Shown in pieces: positions 18,080 through 25,879 of a stretch of 64,000 bases of DNA. Each line of letters opens with the position of its first letter. Position 1 is the stretch's first letter. Location of the stretch: positions 1 to 64,000 of the forward strand of contig NZ_JAJAWH010000002.1 of NCBI RefSeq assembly GCF_020531965.1. The letters run 5' to 3'. Source of the DNA: Pseudorhizobium xiangyangii (GTDB lineage: Bacteria; Pseudomonadota; Alphaproteobacteria; Rhizobiales; Rhizobiaceae). Made by a program: the position numbers and the translations under genes. The notes beneath the pieces are model-generated. The model searched no databases. It saw only the letters and a program-made list of their open reading frames with translations, and had not been told where the DNA came from.

Positions 18080-18577
18080 CTAGCTCGTTGCGGAAGCCGA
18101 CGCTAAAGCATCGCGCAGGACCTGTTCCTTGGTTTCGTCGAGCGAAGACTTCAGAACCGTGCCGCCGTAGGGAGAGATTTCCTTCAGGACCTTGTCTGCG
18201 GTCATTTCCTGAACCAGGACAAACAATGCAGCGTTCCCTTCCTGAAGGTTGGCTGCGAGATCCTTTATGAACTTGTCGTTGATGCCGACGTCAGTCAACG
18301 CCCCGCCAATCGCACCGGACGCGGCACCGACGGCAACTCCCAGAAGGGGATTGAGGAACAAGACCCCGATCAGCAACCCCCAGAAACTACCGGACGCCGC
18401 TCCGGCTGCGGTCGTGTTGACCACCTGGTTGAGCTTGACCTTGCCACCCTCGGTTTTGGTGGCGATGACGGCATCTCCAATCTTTACAAGATATTCCTTC
18501 TGCAAATCGAAGAGCCGCTGGCGGACCTCCTCGGCCTTGGCTTCAGTTGGATAAACTATCGCAATCAAGTCAGACAT
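18080..18577 (-). CDS. DUF1269 domain protein
   Basis: A 165-residue protein of the DUF1269 family: N-terminal MSDLIAIVYPTEAKAEEVRQ, then a glycine-rich hydrophobic stretch (about 58-97, AAGAASGSFWGLLIGVLFL) that could form a membrane hairpin, then a C-terminal alpha/beta part. The family is common and often linked to stress or membrane association, without a known activity. It stands alone. I saw no EcfG consensus upstream. Confidence 0.88.
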   Translation of the reverse strand: MSDLIAIVYPTEAKAEEVRQRLFDLQKEYLVKIGDAVIATKTEGGKVKLNQVVNTTAAGAASGSFWGLLIGVLFLNPLLGVAVGAASGAIGGALTDVGINDKFIKDLAANLQEGNAALFVLVQEMTADKVLKEISPYGGTVLKSSLDETKEQVLRDALASASATS

Positions 18578-18808
18578 GGTTAGCCCTCTAAACTGAGAAA
18601 CGCGTTCATCTACACTTCATTCAAAGCAAATCGCGGCCTTAAGCACAAATGTATTTTTAAGAAACATTTCGGCGAGACCTCGAATGGAAGGCGATTACGG
18701 TCTGCGCCGAAGCACTTGTCCATGCCGACGCGAACTATAAAGTGGCCCCGCCGAGCTTTCCTTGCATCTCGTTCACACGCAATTCGCGTGCGCTCCAGAT
18801 GTTGGAAT

Positions 18809-19978
18809 TCATCTGGAACTCGAAGCAGGATCAAACTCCCGCATCAGTTTATCGCTTGCCTCTACCGATGAGCGGAACCGTCCGATGGAGTAGGGGGAGA
18901 GGTCGACCGGAGCCTTTTTCCCGCAGATTTCCAGTGCGAGACATTCACCAACCGCAGGGGCGATCTGGAAGCCGCCGCCGCTGCCCCCGAACGCGTGATA
19001 AAGACCGGCAGTGGTTTGGCTTGCTCCGATGGCCGGCAGCATGTCAGGCAGATACCCCTCGACACCGGACCAAACCCGTATGACTTCCGCGTTGCGGAAC
19101 CCAGGTACATGTGTCCCCACGGCGCGCATGCCATTCAAGGTCTTTTGCGGAGGCACAAAGGTATGGCGACCGTCATCGTTCGCGAGTGTTCGGGGGTATC
19201 CCGCGAATATGAAATTGCCCCGCGATGTTTGTCGGATGATCATATCGCCTTCGATCGCGTAAACCGAAGGCTTCAACACATAAGGCATCGGTTCTGTGAC
19301 GAACTGGGGAGGTCCCGCAGAAAAAAGCGGCACGGGTTCGCCAAATTGCTCGCAAATCGTTCCTGCCCAACCCCCGGCCGCGTTTACCAGCACGGGCGCG
19401 GTCATGGGGGGGCGGTTCGGGGTGCTGACAGTGAAGCTTGTCTGGCCTTGATCGATTCCCACCACCTCGGTTCCCTCGAACAGCTGTCCGCCGGCTCGCG
19501 TCATTGCGCGCACGACCGCAGGGGTGGTGATCCGGGGATTGGCGACCGCACAACGAGGCGAGTAGGATGCAGTCAGCCCGCTACCCGTGAGCCAGGGCAA
19601 TTGCCGGCGGACCTCGTCTCCCTCCCAGATCTCGATCTCGAGGCCGCAGGCGCGCGAGCTGGAAGCGTATTTGAGCAGTCGATCTCTGCTGGCCTCGCTG
19701 GAGGCAAAATAAACCATGCCGTTGCGATCGTATTCGCAACCTTCGCCGATAAGCCCGTCAAAATTCTCCCAGTGACCTTGAGCCATCAGCGACAGTGGAT
19801 ACTGCTCAGGCGAACGGCCTTGCAGGCGCAGTCCACCAAAATTCGCGCCGCTCGATTGTGCCCCCACAAGGCCTCGCTCAAGCAAGGCTACCCGCTTGCC
19901 GGATCGAGCAAGGAAAAGACCGGTGAAACTGCCAAACAAGCCACCGCCGATGATGATCACATCAAAATTTGAGCTCAT
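18809..19978 (-). CDS. FAD-dependent amine/amino-acid oxidase, beta-subunit type (OoxB/HcnC-like)
   Basis: A 389-residue DAO-family flavoprotein: GxGxxG FAD motif in VIIIGGGLFGSFTGLFLA at the N-terminus and the family ending FHAFGGSGGGFQIAPAVGE near 340. It is the catalytic subunit of three-component oxidases represented by octopine/nopaline oxidase, HcnABC and D-hydroxyproline dehydrogenase. These oxidise C-N bonds of N-substituted amino acids at the membrane. Its start overlaps the stop of the next subunit by 4 bp. It is the last gene of the IclR-linked minus-strand operon. The exact substrate is unknown. Confidence 0.85.
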   Translation of the reverse strand: MSSNFDVIIIGGGLFGSFTGLFLARSGKRVALLERGLVGAQSSGANFGGLRLQGRSPEQYPLSLMAQGHWENFDGLIGEGCEYDRNGMVYFASSEASRDRLLKYASSSRACGLEIEIWEGDEVRRQLPWLTGSGLTASYSPRCAVANPRITTPAVVRAMTRAGGQLFEGTEVVGIDQGQTSFTVSTPNRPPMTAPVLVNAAGGWAGTICEQFGEPVPLFSAGPPQFVTEPMPYVLKPSVYAIEGDMIIRQTSRGNFIFAGYPRTLANDDGRHTFVPPQKTLNGMRAVGTHVPGFRNAEVIRVWSGVEGYLPDMLPAIGASQTTAGLYHAFGGSGGGFQIAPAVGECLALEICGKKAPVDLSPYSIGRFRSSVEASDKLMREFDPASSSR

Positions 19979-21366
19979 GGCTGATGTCCGTCATTGTCGG
20001 AGGCGGCGATCGGGATCGGGCGCACGGGAGCCTGAGCACGCAGCCGGCCGACGTCAGCCACCGGACGTTCGCAGGTTGCGGCCGTCAGTTCCTGCAGGGT
20101 CTGGCCGCAATAACGGCCTTGGCACCGGCCCATGCCGCAACGTGTTATCGCCTTGACGCGGTTGACCTCAGCCGGACCGGCAACCTTCCTGATTGCGTCG
20201 CGGATCTCGCCGGCGGTGACGCGCTCGCAACGACAGACTATGGTGTCAGCGGGCAGATCGCCGGCTGCTTCGTGTGGCCAGGGAAACGCTCCGGCCATAT
20301 GTGCCTGGAACCGACGCAGACGGGCGACCGAACCGCGTAGCGAACGGACTTCGGCGGCATCTGAAACCTCGCTTCCCTGTGAGGCGATCATCGACAGCGC
20401 CGCCAGCCGCCCGCTTTGCGCCGCGGCTACACGGCCGCCCGTCAAGCTGCTGTCGCCGGCAAGCCAAAGCCTCGGGCCGGCGCGGCCGTCGGCATCCACG
20501 AGTGGAAACCAGTTCCGCAACGTTTCATCAAAACGAAAATCCGCGCCGGCAAGCTCGGCGAGCTGCGTCTCGGGCCGAAGGCCGTAGCCAAAGGCGAGGG
20601 CATCGCACGAGATCGTCTCCAGCGTTCCATCGGGATGTCGAATGTCGAGGGCTTCCACGCGCTCGGCTCCAACCGCCCGAACCAGCGTTGCGCCATTGAT
20701 GCGGCGGATCCGATGCCGTCGGAGTTCCAGGAGAAGCTGAAGGCCTTCCAGCAATGTCTTTGGCGACGTCATGGCCATGCCAAATGCTGCTCTTCGCTTG
20801 CCTGCAGGTCTCGCGGTATCGACAATCGTGATATCCCGCGCTCCCATGCGCACATATTGAGCGGCAGCGAGATAAAGAAGGGGCGATGCTCCCGCCATCA
20901 CAATCCGCTTGCCGATGAACGATGTGTGGTTTTTGAGGGCAACCTGCGCGCCGCCGAGTGAAAACACCCCCGGCAACGTCCAGCCGGGCAGCGCCATAAT
21001 CCTGTCGGTGGCGCCAGTCGCGATCACAAGCTGGTTGTAGGGAATGCTGTCGTGGCGGCCTTCGCGCACAATCTCCAGGTGGTTGCCGAAAATGCCCCAA
21101 ACCAGAGTGCCGGGCCGCCAATCGCAGGCCGCAAGCACACGGTCTTCATCGGCCTCACGCGCCGCCGTGGCCGCCGCCGCGCGCCGTCCCATGAAGCGTA
21201 TGGCTTCCGACGACATCGCTGCCGACAAGCGCCGTGTGCCCTGGCCCCCCGGTCGCGACGTTTCTTCAAACACTATCGGGCGAAGGCCCGCCTCGACCAG
21301 AGCTTTTGCGCATGCAAGGCCGGCAGGGCCTGCGCCGATGATGACTGGGGGTAGCGCAGAGTTCAC
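19975..21366 (-). CDS. FAD/[2Fe-2S] oxidoreductase, alpha-subunit type (OoxA/HcnB-like)
   Basis: A 463-residue protein with two dinucleotide folds (VIIGAGPAGLACAKALVEAG at about 8-27, and IVMAGASPLLYLAAAQYV near 160). A C-terminal BFD-like [2Fe-2S] domain has cysteines in VCRCERVT and CGMGRCQGRYC (about 375-430). This layout defines the electron-transferring subunit of octopine oxidase, hydrogen cyanide synthase and D-hydroxyproline dehydrogenase complexes. It overlaps both flanking genes by 4 bp (ATGA), so the three subunits are translationally coupled. Confidence 0.87.
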   Translation of the reverse strand: MNSALPPVIIGAGPAGLACAKALVEAGLRPIVFEETSRPGGQGTRRLSAAMSSEAIRFMGRRAAAATAAREADEDRVLAACDWRPGTLVWGIFGNHLEIVREGRHDSIPYNQLVIATGATDRIMALPGWTLPGVFSLGGAQVALKNHTSFIGKRIVMAGASPLLYLAAAQYVRMGARDITIVDTARPAGKRRAAFGMAMTSPKTLLEGLQLLLELRRHRIRRINGATLVRAVGAERVEALDIRHPDGTLETISCDALAFGYGLRPETQLAELAGADFRFDETLRNWFPLVDADGRAGPRLWLAGDSSLTGGRVAAAQSGRLAALSMIASQGSEVSDAAEVRSLRGSVARLRRFQAHMAGAFPWPHEAAGDLPADTIVCRCERVTAGEIRDAIRKVAGPAEVNRVKAITRCGMGRCQGRYCGQTLQELTAATCERPVADVGRLRAQAPVRPIPIAASDNDGHQP

Positions 21367-21668
21367 GTGCTGGACCCCTCAAGCGGAGCTGTGCGACGCA
21401 GGGACATTCCTGGCTGCACTTCGGTCATGCATGCGCGCAGTCTCTTCCCAGACGACGTCCAGAGGGTGCAATCCTGACAGGCACCCATGAGGCAGAAGCC
21501 GGAACGTGGCTCGCCATCAAATTCAGACCAGCCTGTTACTTGCCCCGCCGCCAGCAGGACGGCAATCAGCGTGTCGCCCGAGCAAGCGGGGATGTCGTGG
21601 CCGTCAATATGCACCGTGGTATCCGGGGTTCGGTGAACCGCCGGATAAAATTGAGGAATTGCGCTCAT
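21363..21668 (-). CDS. Small (2Fe-2S)-binding subunit (HcnA/OoxC-like)
   Basis: A 101-residue ferredoxin-like subunit with the plant-type cysteine set FCLMGACQDCTLW and RAC (about 59-83), preceded by a beta-grasp start (TVHIDGHDIPACSGDTLIAV). It completes the three-subunit oxidase with the two downstream genes. I use the ATG at 21668 (GGGA close upstream) instead of a TTG at 21677. The inverted repeat at 21685-21707 sits immediately upstream, so it is probably the operator-proximal gene of this operon. Confidence 0.85.
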   Translation of the reverse strand: MSAIPQFYPAVHRTPDTTVHIDGHDIPACSGDTLIAVLLAAGQVTGWSEFDGEPRSGFCLMGACQDCTLWTSSGKRLRACMTEVQPGMSLRRTAPLEGSST

Positions 21669-21684
21669 CGTTCCCAATTATTGT

Positions 21685-21707
21685 TATGCAATAAATGCTA
21701 TTGCATA
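21685..21707. promoter_or_regulatory. Inverted repeat, candidate IclR operator
   Basis: Arms TATGCAATA (21685-21693) and TATTGCATA (21699-21707), perfect over 9 bp with a 5-nt spacer, 17 bp before the small Fe-S subunit start. The same TATGCAATA half-site recurs on the other side of the IclR gene at 22748-22756. This supports one regulator acting at both promoters. Confidence 0.65.
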
Positions 21708-21760
21708 CAGGGAACGCCAAATCCGGTGGACTGTCAATCTCTTAAAATGAGGGTCCCGAC

Positions 21761-22543
21761 CTAGCTGAACGAGATTCCGCGCGCTGCTGCGATGACCAGT
21801 TTCGGGAAGGTCTCGAGGACTTCCTCGCGGCTCAGTCGAGCCAAGGGAACGGCTATGCTCACCGCCGCAATCACCCCTCCGTCAGGGCCGAGGATCGGTG
21901 CTCCCACCGACGCGTCACCGTGGTAGATCTCCTCGAAAGCATGCGCGTACCCCTTCGATCGCGCTTCATCGAGACGAGCAAGAACCTCCTCGATCGTGTC
22001 AGGGGTGGAGGGGGTCCGTTGGCGGAGTTCGCTTCGGTCGAGAATATCGCGAACAGCAGCTTCCGGCAGGCGTGACAAGATCGCTCGGCCGGGAGATGTG
22101 CAGTACGCCGGCAGTCGCGAGCCGGTTATGACGTCGGTGTTGAGAGACTGACGGCTGAGATAGCGGCACACGAAGACAATCTCGGTTCCGTCGAGGATCG
22201 TCAGGCTGACTGCTTCTTCTGTTTCCTTGCTCAGATGTTGCAGCACCGGCATCGCACGGTCAACGAGACGTGAGCCTCTCGTGTAGTGGTAGGCCAGATC
22301 AAGCGTCTTGATCGCCAGCTCAAATTGACGCGTGAGCGGATCCTTCCGCAGATAACCCAGTTGCGTCAGCGTGTGCGTGAACCTTTGAGCTGTGCTGACA
22401 TCCATGCCGGTGAGTTGCGCTATCTGCGACAGCGTAAGCGATCCGTGTCCCTTGTCAAAAACGTTCAATACCTTGAAGGCCTTCGCGACGGAATTGACCA
22501 TCAGCGGTTCGGCACGTTTGGATCGCGAGGTGTCGTTTCCCAT
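21761..22543 (-). CDS. IclR-family transcriptional regulator
   Basis: A 260-residue regulator with an N-terminal winged HTH (about 16-75: VAKAFKVLNVFDKGHGSLTL, then TGMDVSTAQRFTHTLTQLGY) and a C-terminal IclR ligand-binding domain. The domain has LTILDGTEIVFVCRYLS and ends AAVSIAVPLARLSREEVLE. It sits between the oxidase operon (same strand, 92 bp downstream) and the divergent enoyl-CoA hydratase/ABC operon, so it is the probable regulator of both. IclR proteins commonly sense aromatic or small organic acids; the ligand here is unknown. Confidence 0.92.
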   Translation of the reverse strand: MGNDTSRSKRAEPLMVNSVAKAFKVLNVFDKGHGSLTLSQIAQLTGMDVSTAQRFTHTLTQLGYLRKDPLTRQFELAIKTLDLAYHYTRGSRLVDRAMPVLQHLSKETEEAVSLTILDGTEIVFVCRYLSRQSLNTDVITGSRLPAYCTSPGRAILSRLPEAAVRDILDRSELRQRTPSTPDTIEEVLARLDEARSKGYAHAFEEIYHGDASVGAPILGPDGGVIAAVSIAVPLARLSREEVLETFPKLVIAAARGISFS

Positions 22544-22727
22544 ACTCTATCAGCCCGGCTTCTCTAACCAATTAAACGCAGCCCGCCACACACGAGGGCG
22601 CCTGCGTCACCTGAGCCCAGATCAGCTGCCTTCGCAAGAAGCCATCATTCGATCGCCCAATATGCGATCTCCAAAAATTAGTGCGCTTGCAAATTTCAGC
22701 TTGACCTAAGACAATTTCGTATATCAA

Positions 22728-22756
22728 CATACAATAAGAGTTATCGCTATGCAATA
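22728..22756. promoter_or_regulatory. Direct repeat of the IclR half-site motif
   Basis: CATACAATA (22728-22736) and TATGCAATA (22748-22756) lie 20 bp apart, about two helical turns, just before the enoyl-CoA hydratase start at 22769. The second copy is identical to the arm of the palindrome at 21685. The position next to the ribosome site suggests repression of the plus-strand operon. Confidence 0.55.
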
Positions 22757-22768
22757 GAAAGGCTCGCT

Positions 22769-23539
22769 ATGTCGGAGTTTGTGTTGGTCGAAACCATCGG
22801 TTCTGTCCGGAGGCTGACCCTGAACCGCCCTGAGAAGCTGAACGCGTGGAATACCCCGATGCGGGATCAGCTCATCGCAGCGCTCGAAGCTGCGGAGGTC
22901 GATCCCTCGGTCAGGGCGATCGTATTGACCGGCGCTGGCGACAGGGCCTTCGGTGCAGGACAGGATCTTGCGGAAAGCAAGACCTTCGATGCCGATCGTG
23001 CGGAGAGCTGGATGGGCGAGTGGAGACGGCTCTACAATCTGTTCCGTCTCGGCTCGAAGCCGATCGTGGCTGCGCTGAACGGCATAGCGGCAGGCTCGGC
23101 ATTCCAGGTGTCACTGCTTTGTGACCTGCGGGTCGCCCATGCCGGCGTAAAGATGGGGCAACCAGAAATCAATTCGGGCATCGCGACCGTCACCGGCAGC
23201 TGGATCATGCGGGAGTTCATGGGGCTTGCCCGCACTATCGATCTCACTTTGACAGGGCGAATGCTCGAAGCAGACGAAGCCTTCTCTTTCGGATTGATCT
23301 CCCGGCTGGTCGATCAGGACAAGGTTCAATCCGAGGCTTTGGAGCTTGCCCAATTCCTGGCGGAGAAGCCGCCTGTTGCCATGCGTCTGAACCGTCAACG
23401 GTTCGCGGAACTCACTGAAGCGGGCTTCGATGACGCCATGACTTCCGGCGTTCGGATACAGCGCGAAGCCTACGCGTCAGGCGAACCGCAGGCGATGATG
23501 GAGAAGTTCCTGGCTGTGAGAGCTGCTCGCAAAGGCTGA
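22769..23539 (+). CDS. Enoyl-CoA hydratase/isomerase (crotonase family)
   Basis: A 256-residue crotonase. The oxyanion-hole strand appears as GAGDRAFGAGQDLAESKTF (about 51-69) and the second oxyanion loop as ALNGIAAGSAFQVSLLCDLR (about 96-115). MGQPEINSGI carries the family glutamate. It hydrates or isomerises an acyl-CoA intermediate in the cytoplasm. It is the first gene of the plus-strand operon that also encodes an ABC importer and a CoA ligase. A CaiD-like role in turning over an activated acid is plausible. A 10-bp hairpin follows the gene. Confidence 0.9.
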   Translation: MSEFVLVETIGSVRRLTLNRPEKLNAWNTPMRDQLIAALEAAEVDPSVRAIVLTGAGDRAFGAGQDLAESKTFDADRAESWMGEWRRLYNLFRLGSKPIVAALNGIAAGSAFQVSLLCDLRVAHAGVKMGQPEINSGIATVTGSWIMREFMGLARTIDLTLTGRMLEADEAFSFGLISRLVDQDKVQSEALELAQFLAEKPPVAMRLNRQRFAELTEAGFDDAMTSGVRIQREAYASGEPQAMMEKFLAVRAARKG

Positions 23540-23546
23540 CGATCCT

Positions 23547-23571
23547 GCGCTTCGGCTCACCGCCGAAGCGC
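23547..23571. other. Intercistronic hairpin
   Basis: Perfect arms GCGCTTCGGC (23547-23556) and GCCGAAGCGC (23562-23571) with a 5-nt loop, starting 7 bp after the hydratase stop. No T run follows, so it is more likely an mRNA-stabilising or partial-termination element inside the operon than a full terminator. Confidence 0.6.
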
Positions 23572-23627
23572 CAATCCTGAGCATCGATTAACGATGCCAG
23601 AATCAAAACCATCAGAGGAGAATAGAT

Positions 23628-24686
23628 GTGACAAAGACCAGCTTCCTGAACCTGTCTCGCCGTAGTCTGCTCGCTGCAGGCGCCGTGGCTCTCGCCACTC
23701 CGATGCTGACGCGCCGGTCGTGGGCCAATGAATCACTTGTTGTGGCGGATCCCGGCGGTCCCTTCGCAGATGGCTATCGCAAGGCATTCTACGAGCCCTT
23801 CACGGCTGCGACAGGTATCAGCATCAACGGCGTGGCGCGCGACGCCGAGCCCACTGCGCAGTTCAAGTCTATCGTCGAGACCCGTTCGTATATCTGGGAT
23901 GTGTGCACTCTGACGCTCTCGGCACGGCTTATCCTTGAAGAGGAAGATCTGCTGGAGCCACTGAACATCGAACCAGCCAAGGTTGCCAACGTAATGCCGG
24001 AAGCCGTTCACCCCAACATGCTGGGGACGGACGTTTATGCAACCGTCATGGCCTACAATACCGATATGCTGCCGGAAGCGCCGACCGGTTGGGATGCGTT
24101 CTGGGACCTCGATCGCTTTCCGGGCCGCCGCTGCCTGCGCAAGAACCCGATCGACACGCTTGAAATTGCATTGATGGCGGATGGCGTATTGCCGGCCGAC
24201 CTTTACCCTCTCGATCTGGATCGCGCCTTCCGCAAGCTGGATCAGATCAAGGACAATATCGATGTCTGGTGGACAGGGGGCGCGCAGTCCACGCAGCTTC
24301 TTGAAAGCGGTGAAGTTGACATGATCGCGGGTTGGAATGCTCGTTTTCAGGCAGCGATCGACAATGGTGCGCCCGCAAAAATCGTCTGGAACGGCGGTCT
24401 CTACTCGATTGAGGGTTGGGGAGTTCCCAAGGGTAATCCGAAGGCCGATCTGGCGCGCGAGTTTGTCGCGTTCTGCGCTCAACCCGAGATGCAGGCCAAG
24501 TTCACGGACGATCTGGCCTATGGACCTACCAACCTGCGCGCCTACGATCATATCGCCGCTGAACGGGCCGCGATCCTGCCGACGGCACCTCAGAACCTGC
24601 AAGTCATGTCGCTGGCATCTGAGCCATTCTGGAAGGCCAATCGGTCGGCAATCACTGAGCGCTTCAACGGTTGGTTGCTCAGCTGA
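23628..24686 (+). CDS. Extracellular solute-binding protein, spermidine/putrescine (PotD) type
   Basis: A 352-residue periplasmic binding protein starting at GTG. It has a twin-arginine signal (NLSRRSLLAAGAVALATPML) and a mature part beginning about residue 35 (NESLVVADPGGPF). Family signatures include VMAYNTDMLPEAPTGWDAFWD and the C-terminal WGVPKGNPKADLAREFV. It feeds the ATPase and fused permease that follow. The PotD-type fold binds small cations and a range of carboxylates. Flanking CoA-ligase and oxidase genes point to an amine- or acid-bearing compound rather than a polyamine as such. Confidence 0.9.
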   Translation: MTKTSFLNLSRRSLLAAGAVALATPMLTRRSWANESLVVADPGGPFADGYRKAFYEPFTAATGISINGVARDAEPTAQFKSIVETRSYIWDVCTLTLSARLILEEEDLLEPLNIEPAKVANVMPEAVHPNMLGTDVYATVMAYNTDMLPEAPTGWDAFWDLDRFPGRRCLRKNPIDTLEIALMADGVLPADLYPLDLDRAFRKLDQIKDNIDVWWTGGAQSTQLLESGEVDMIAGWNARFQAAIDNGAPAKIVWNGGLYSIEGWGVPKGNPKADLAREFVAFCAQPEMQAKFTDDLAYGPTNLRAYDHIAAERAAILPTAPQNLQVMSLASEPFWKANRSAITERFNGWLLS

Positions 24687-24796
24687 TAAATTCCTGTCGG
24701 GGGGCCGTGCGCCCCGCGACCCCGGCTAACTGAACGATGGGCGCCTGCGCTGCCTCTGCGCAGCCGCCTTCACGAACCAATACTGCAGGAGCGACA

Positions 24797-25879
24797 ATGA
24801 CAACGGGAACCGGTGAGAGCGAAATTGTGCTCGAAGGCCTGTCCAAACGCTATGGAACGTTTACGGCGCTTGAACCTACAAGTCTGTCGGTCAAGGAAGG
24901 CGAGTTTCTAACTCTCCTGGGGCCATCCGGGTCGGGAAAGACAACCCTGCTCCAGATGATTTCCGGCCTGGTGGATCCGTCGGCAGGCCGGTTGACGGTC
25001 AATGGTGAGGATTGGACACATCGCCCGGTCAACCAGCGAGGCATGGGGCTGGTTTTCCAGCACTACGCCCTGTTTCCGCATATGACCGTCGCGGAGAATG
25101 TTTCCTTTCCCCTTCAGATGCGCAAGCTGCCAGCCGCAGATATAAGCGCTCAGGTGGAAGAAACTCTCCGCAAGGTCCAGCTCGACCGGTTCTCCCACCG
25201 ATTTCCAAAGGAACTTTCGGGCGGGCAGCAGCAGCGTGTTGCCCTCGCTCGGTGTTTCGTTTTCCGGCCCAAGATTATCCTGATGGACGAGCCGCTTGGC
25301 GCGCTCGACAAGGCGCTTCGCGAGCATATGCAGCTCGAGATACGGCGGCTCCACAAGGAGTATGGCACCACCGTCATCTACGTGACGCACGACCAGGAAG
25401 AGGCGCTGGTCATGTCCGACAGGATCTGCGTGATGAACCACGCCAAGGTCGAGCAGCTTGGTGCGCCGCACCAGATCTATTCCGATCCCGAAACGGTATT
25501 TTCCGCGACATTCATCGGTCATTCCAACGTGCTGAAAGGTACGCGGGAGGCAGCCGACGACAATTGGGCGACAGTACGGACGGCGAATGGCACCTTCAGC
25601 GGTCGCTACACCGCTCGCGACAAGGCCACGCAGGATGTCGCGCTCGTCGTAAGACCCGAACAGATGCGCGTTGGCCCAGCTCCATCGAGCGAATTTGAGG
25701 GGCTGCGCGGTCGTCTGAGCGAATTGGTCTACCTCGGATCAGAGACACGTCTTCTCCTCACGCTCGCTGACGGCACGAACATCATGCTCCGTCATGATCC
25801 CGCAGCCGGTGCGATGCCTTCGATCGGCGAGGAGATAGAGGTCCACTGGCTGAAGTCGCTCGCGAGGGTCGTGGCATGA
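24797..25879 (+). CDS. ABC transporter ATP-binding protein (PotA type)
   Basis: A 360-residue ATPase. Walker A is GPSGSGKTT (about 40-48), the signature LSGGQQQRVALARC (about 135-148) and Walker B ILMDEPLGALD, followed by the switch histidine in VTHDQEEAL. The C-terminal TOBE domain (about 270-355) is typical of PotA/FbpC transporters. I start at ATG 24797, with AGGAG upstream; 20 further codons upstream are not family-like. Its stop overlaps the permease start by 4 bp. Confidence 0.94.
   Translation: MTTGTGESEIVLEGLSKRYGTFTALEPTSLSVKEGEFLTLLGPSGSGKTTLLQMISGLVDPSAGRLTVNGEDWTHRPVNQRGMGLVFQHYALFPHMTVAENVSFPLQMRKLPAADISAQVEETLRKVQLDRFSHRFPKELSGGQQQRVALARCFVFRPKIILMDEPLGALDKALREHMQLEIRRLHKEYGTTVIYVTHDQEEALVMSDRICVMNHAKVEQLGAPHQIYSDPETVFSATFIGHSNVLKGTREAADDNWATVRTANGTFSGRYTARDKATQDVALVVRPEQMRVGPAPSSEFEGLRGRLSELVYLGSETRLLLTLADGTNIMLRHDPAAGAMPSIGEEIEVHWLKSLARVVA

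Noticed and set aside
24692-24720. GC-rich hairpin-like stretch between the binding protein and ATPase genes
   Set aside because: Only about 4 bp of continuous pairing around GGGG/CCCC; not distinguishable from chance in this composition.
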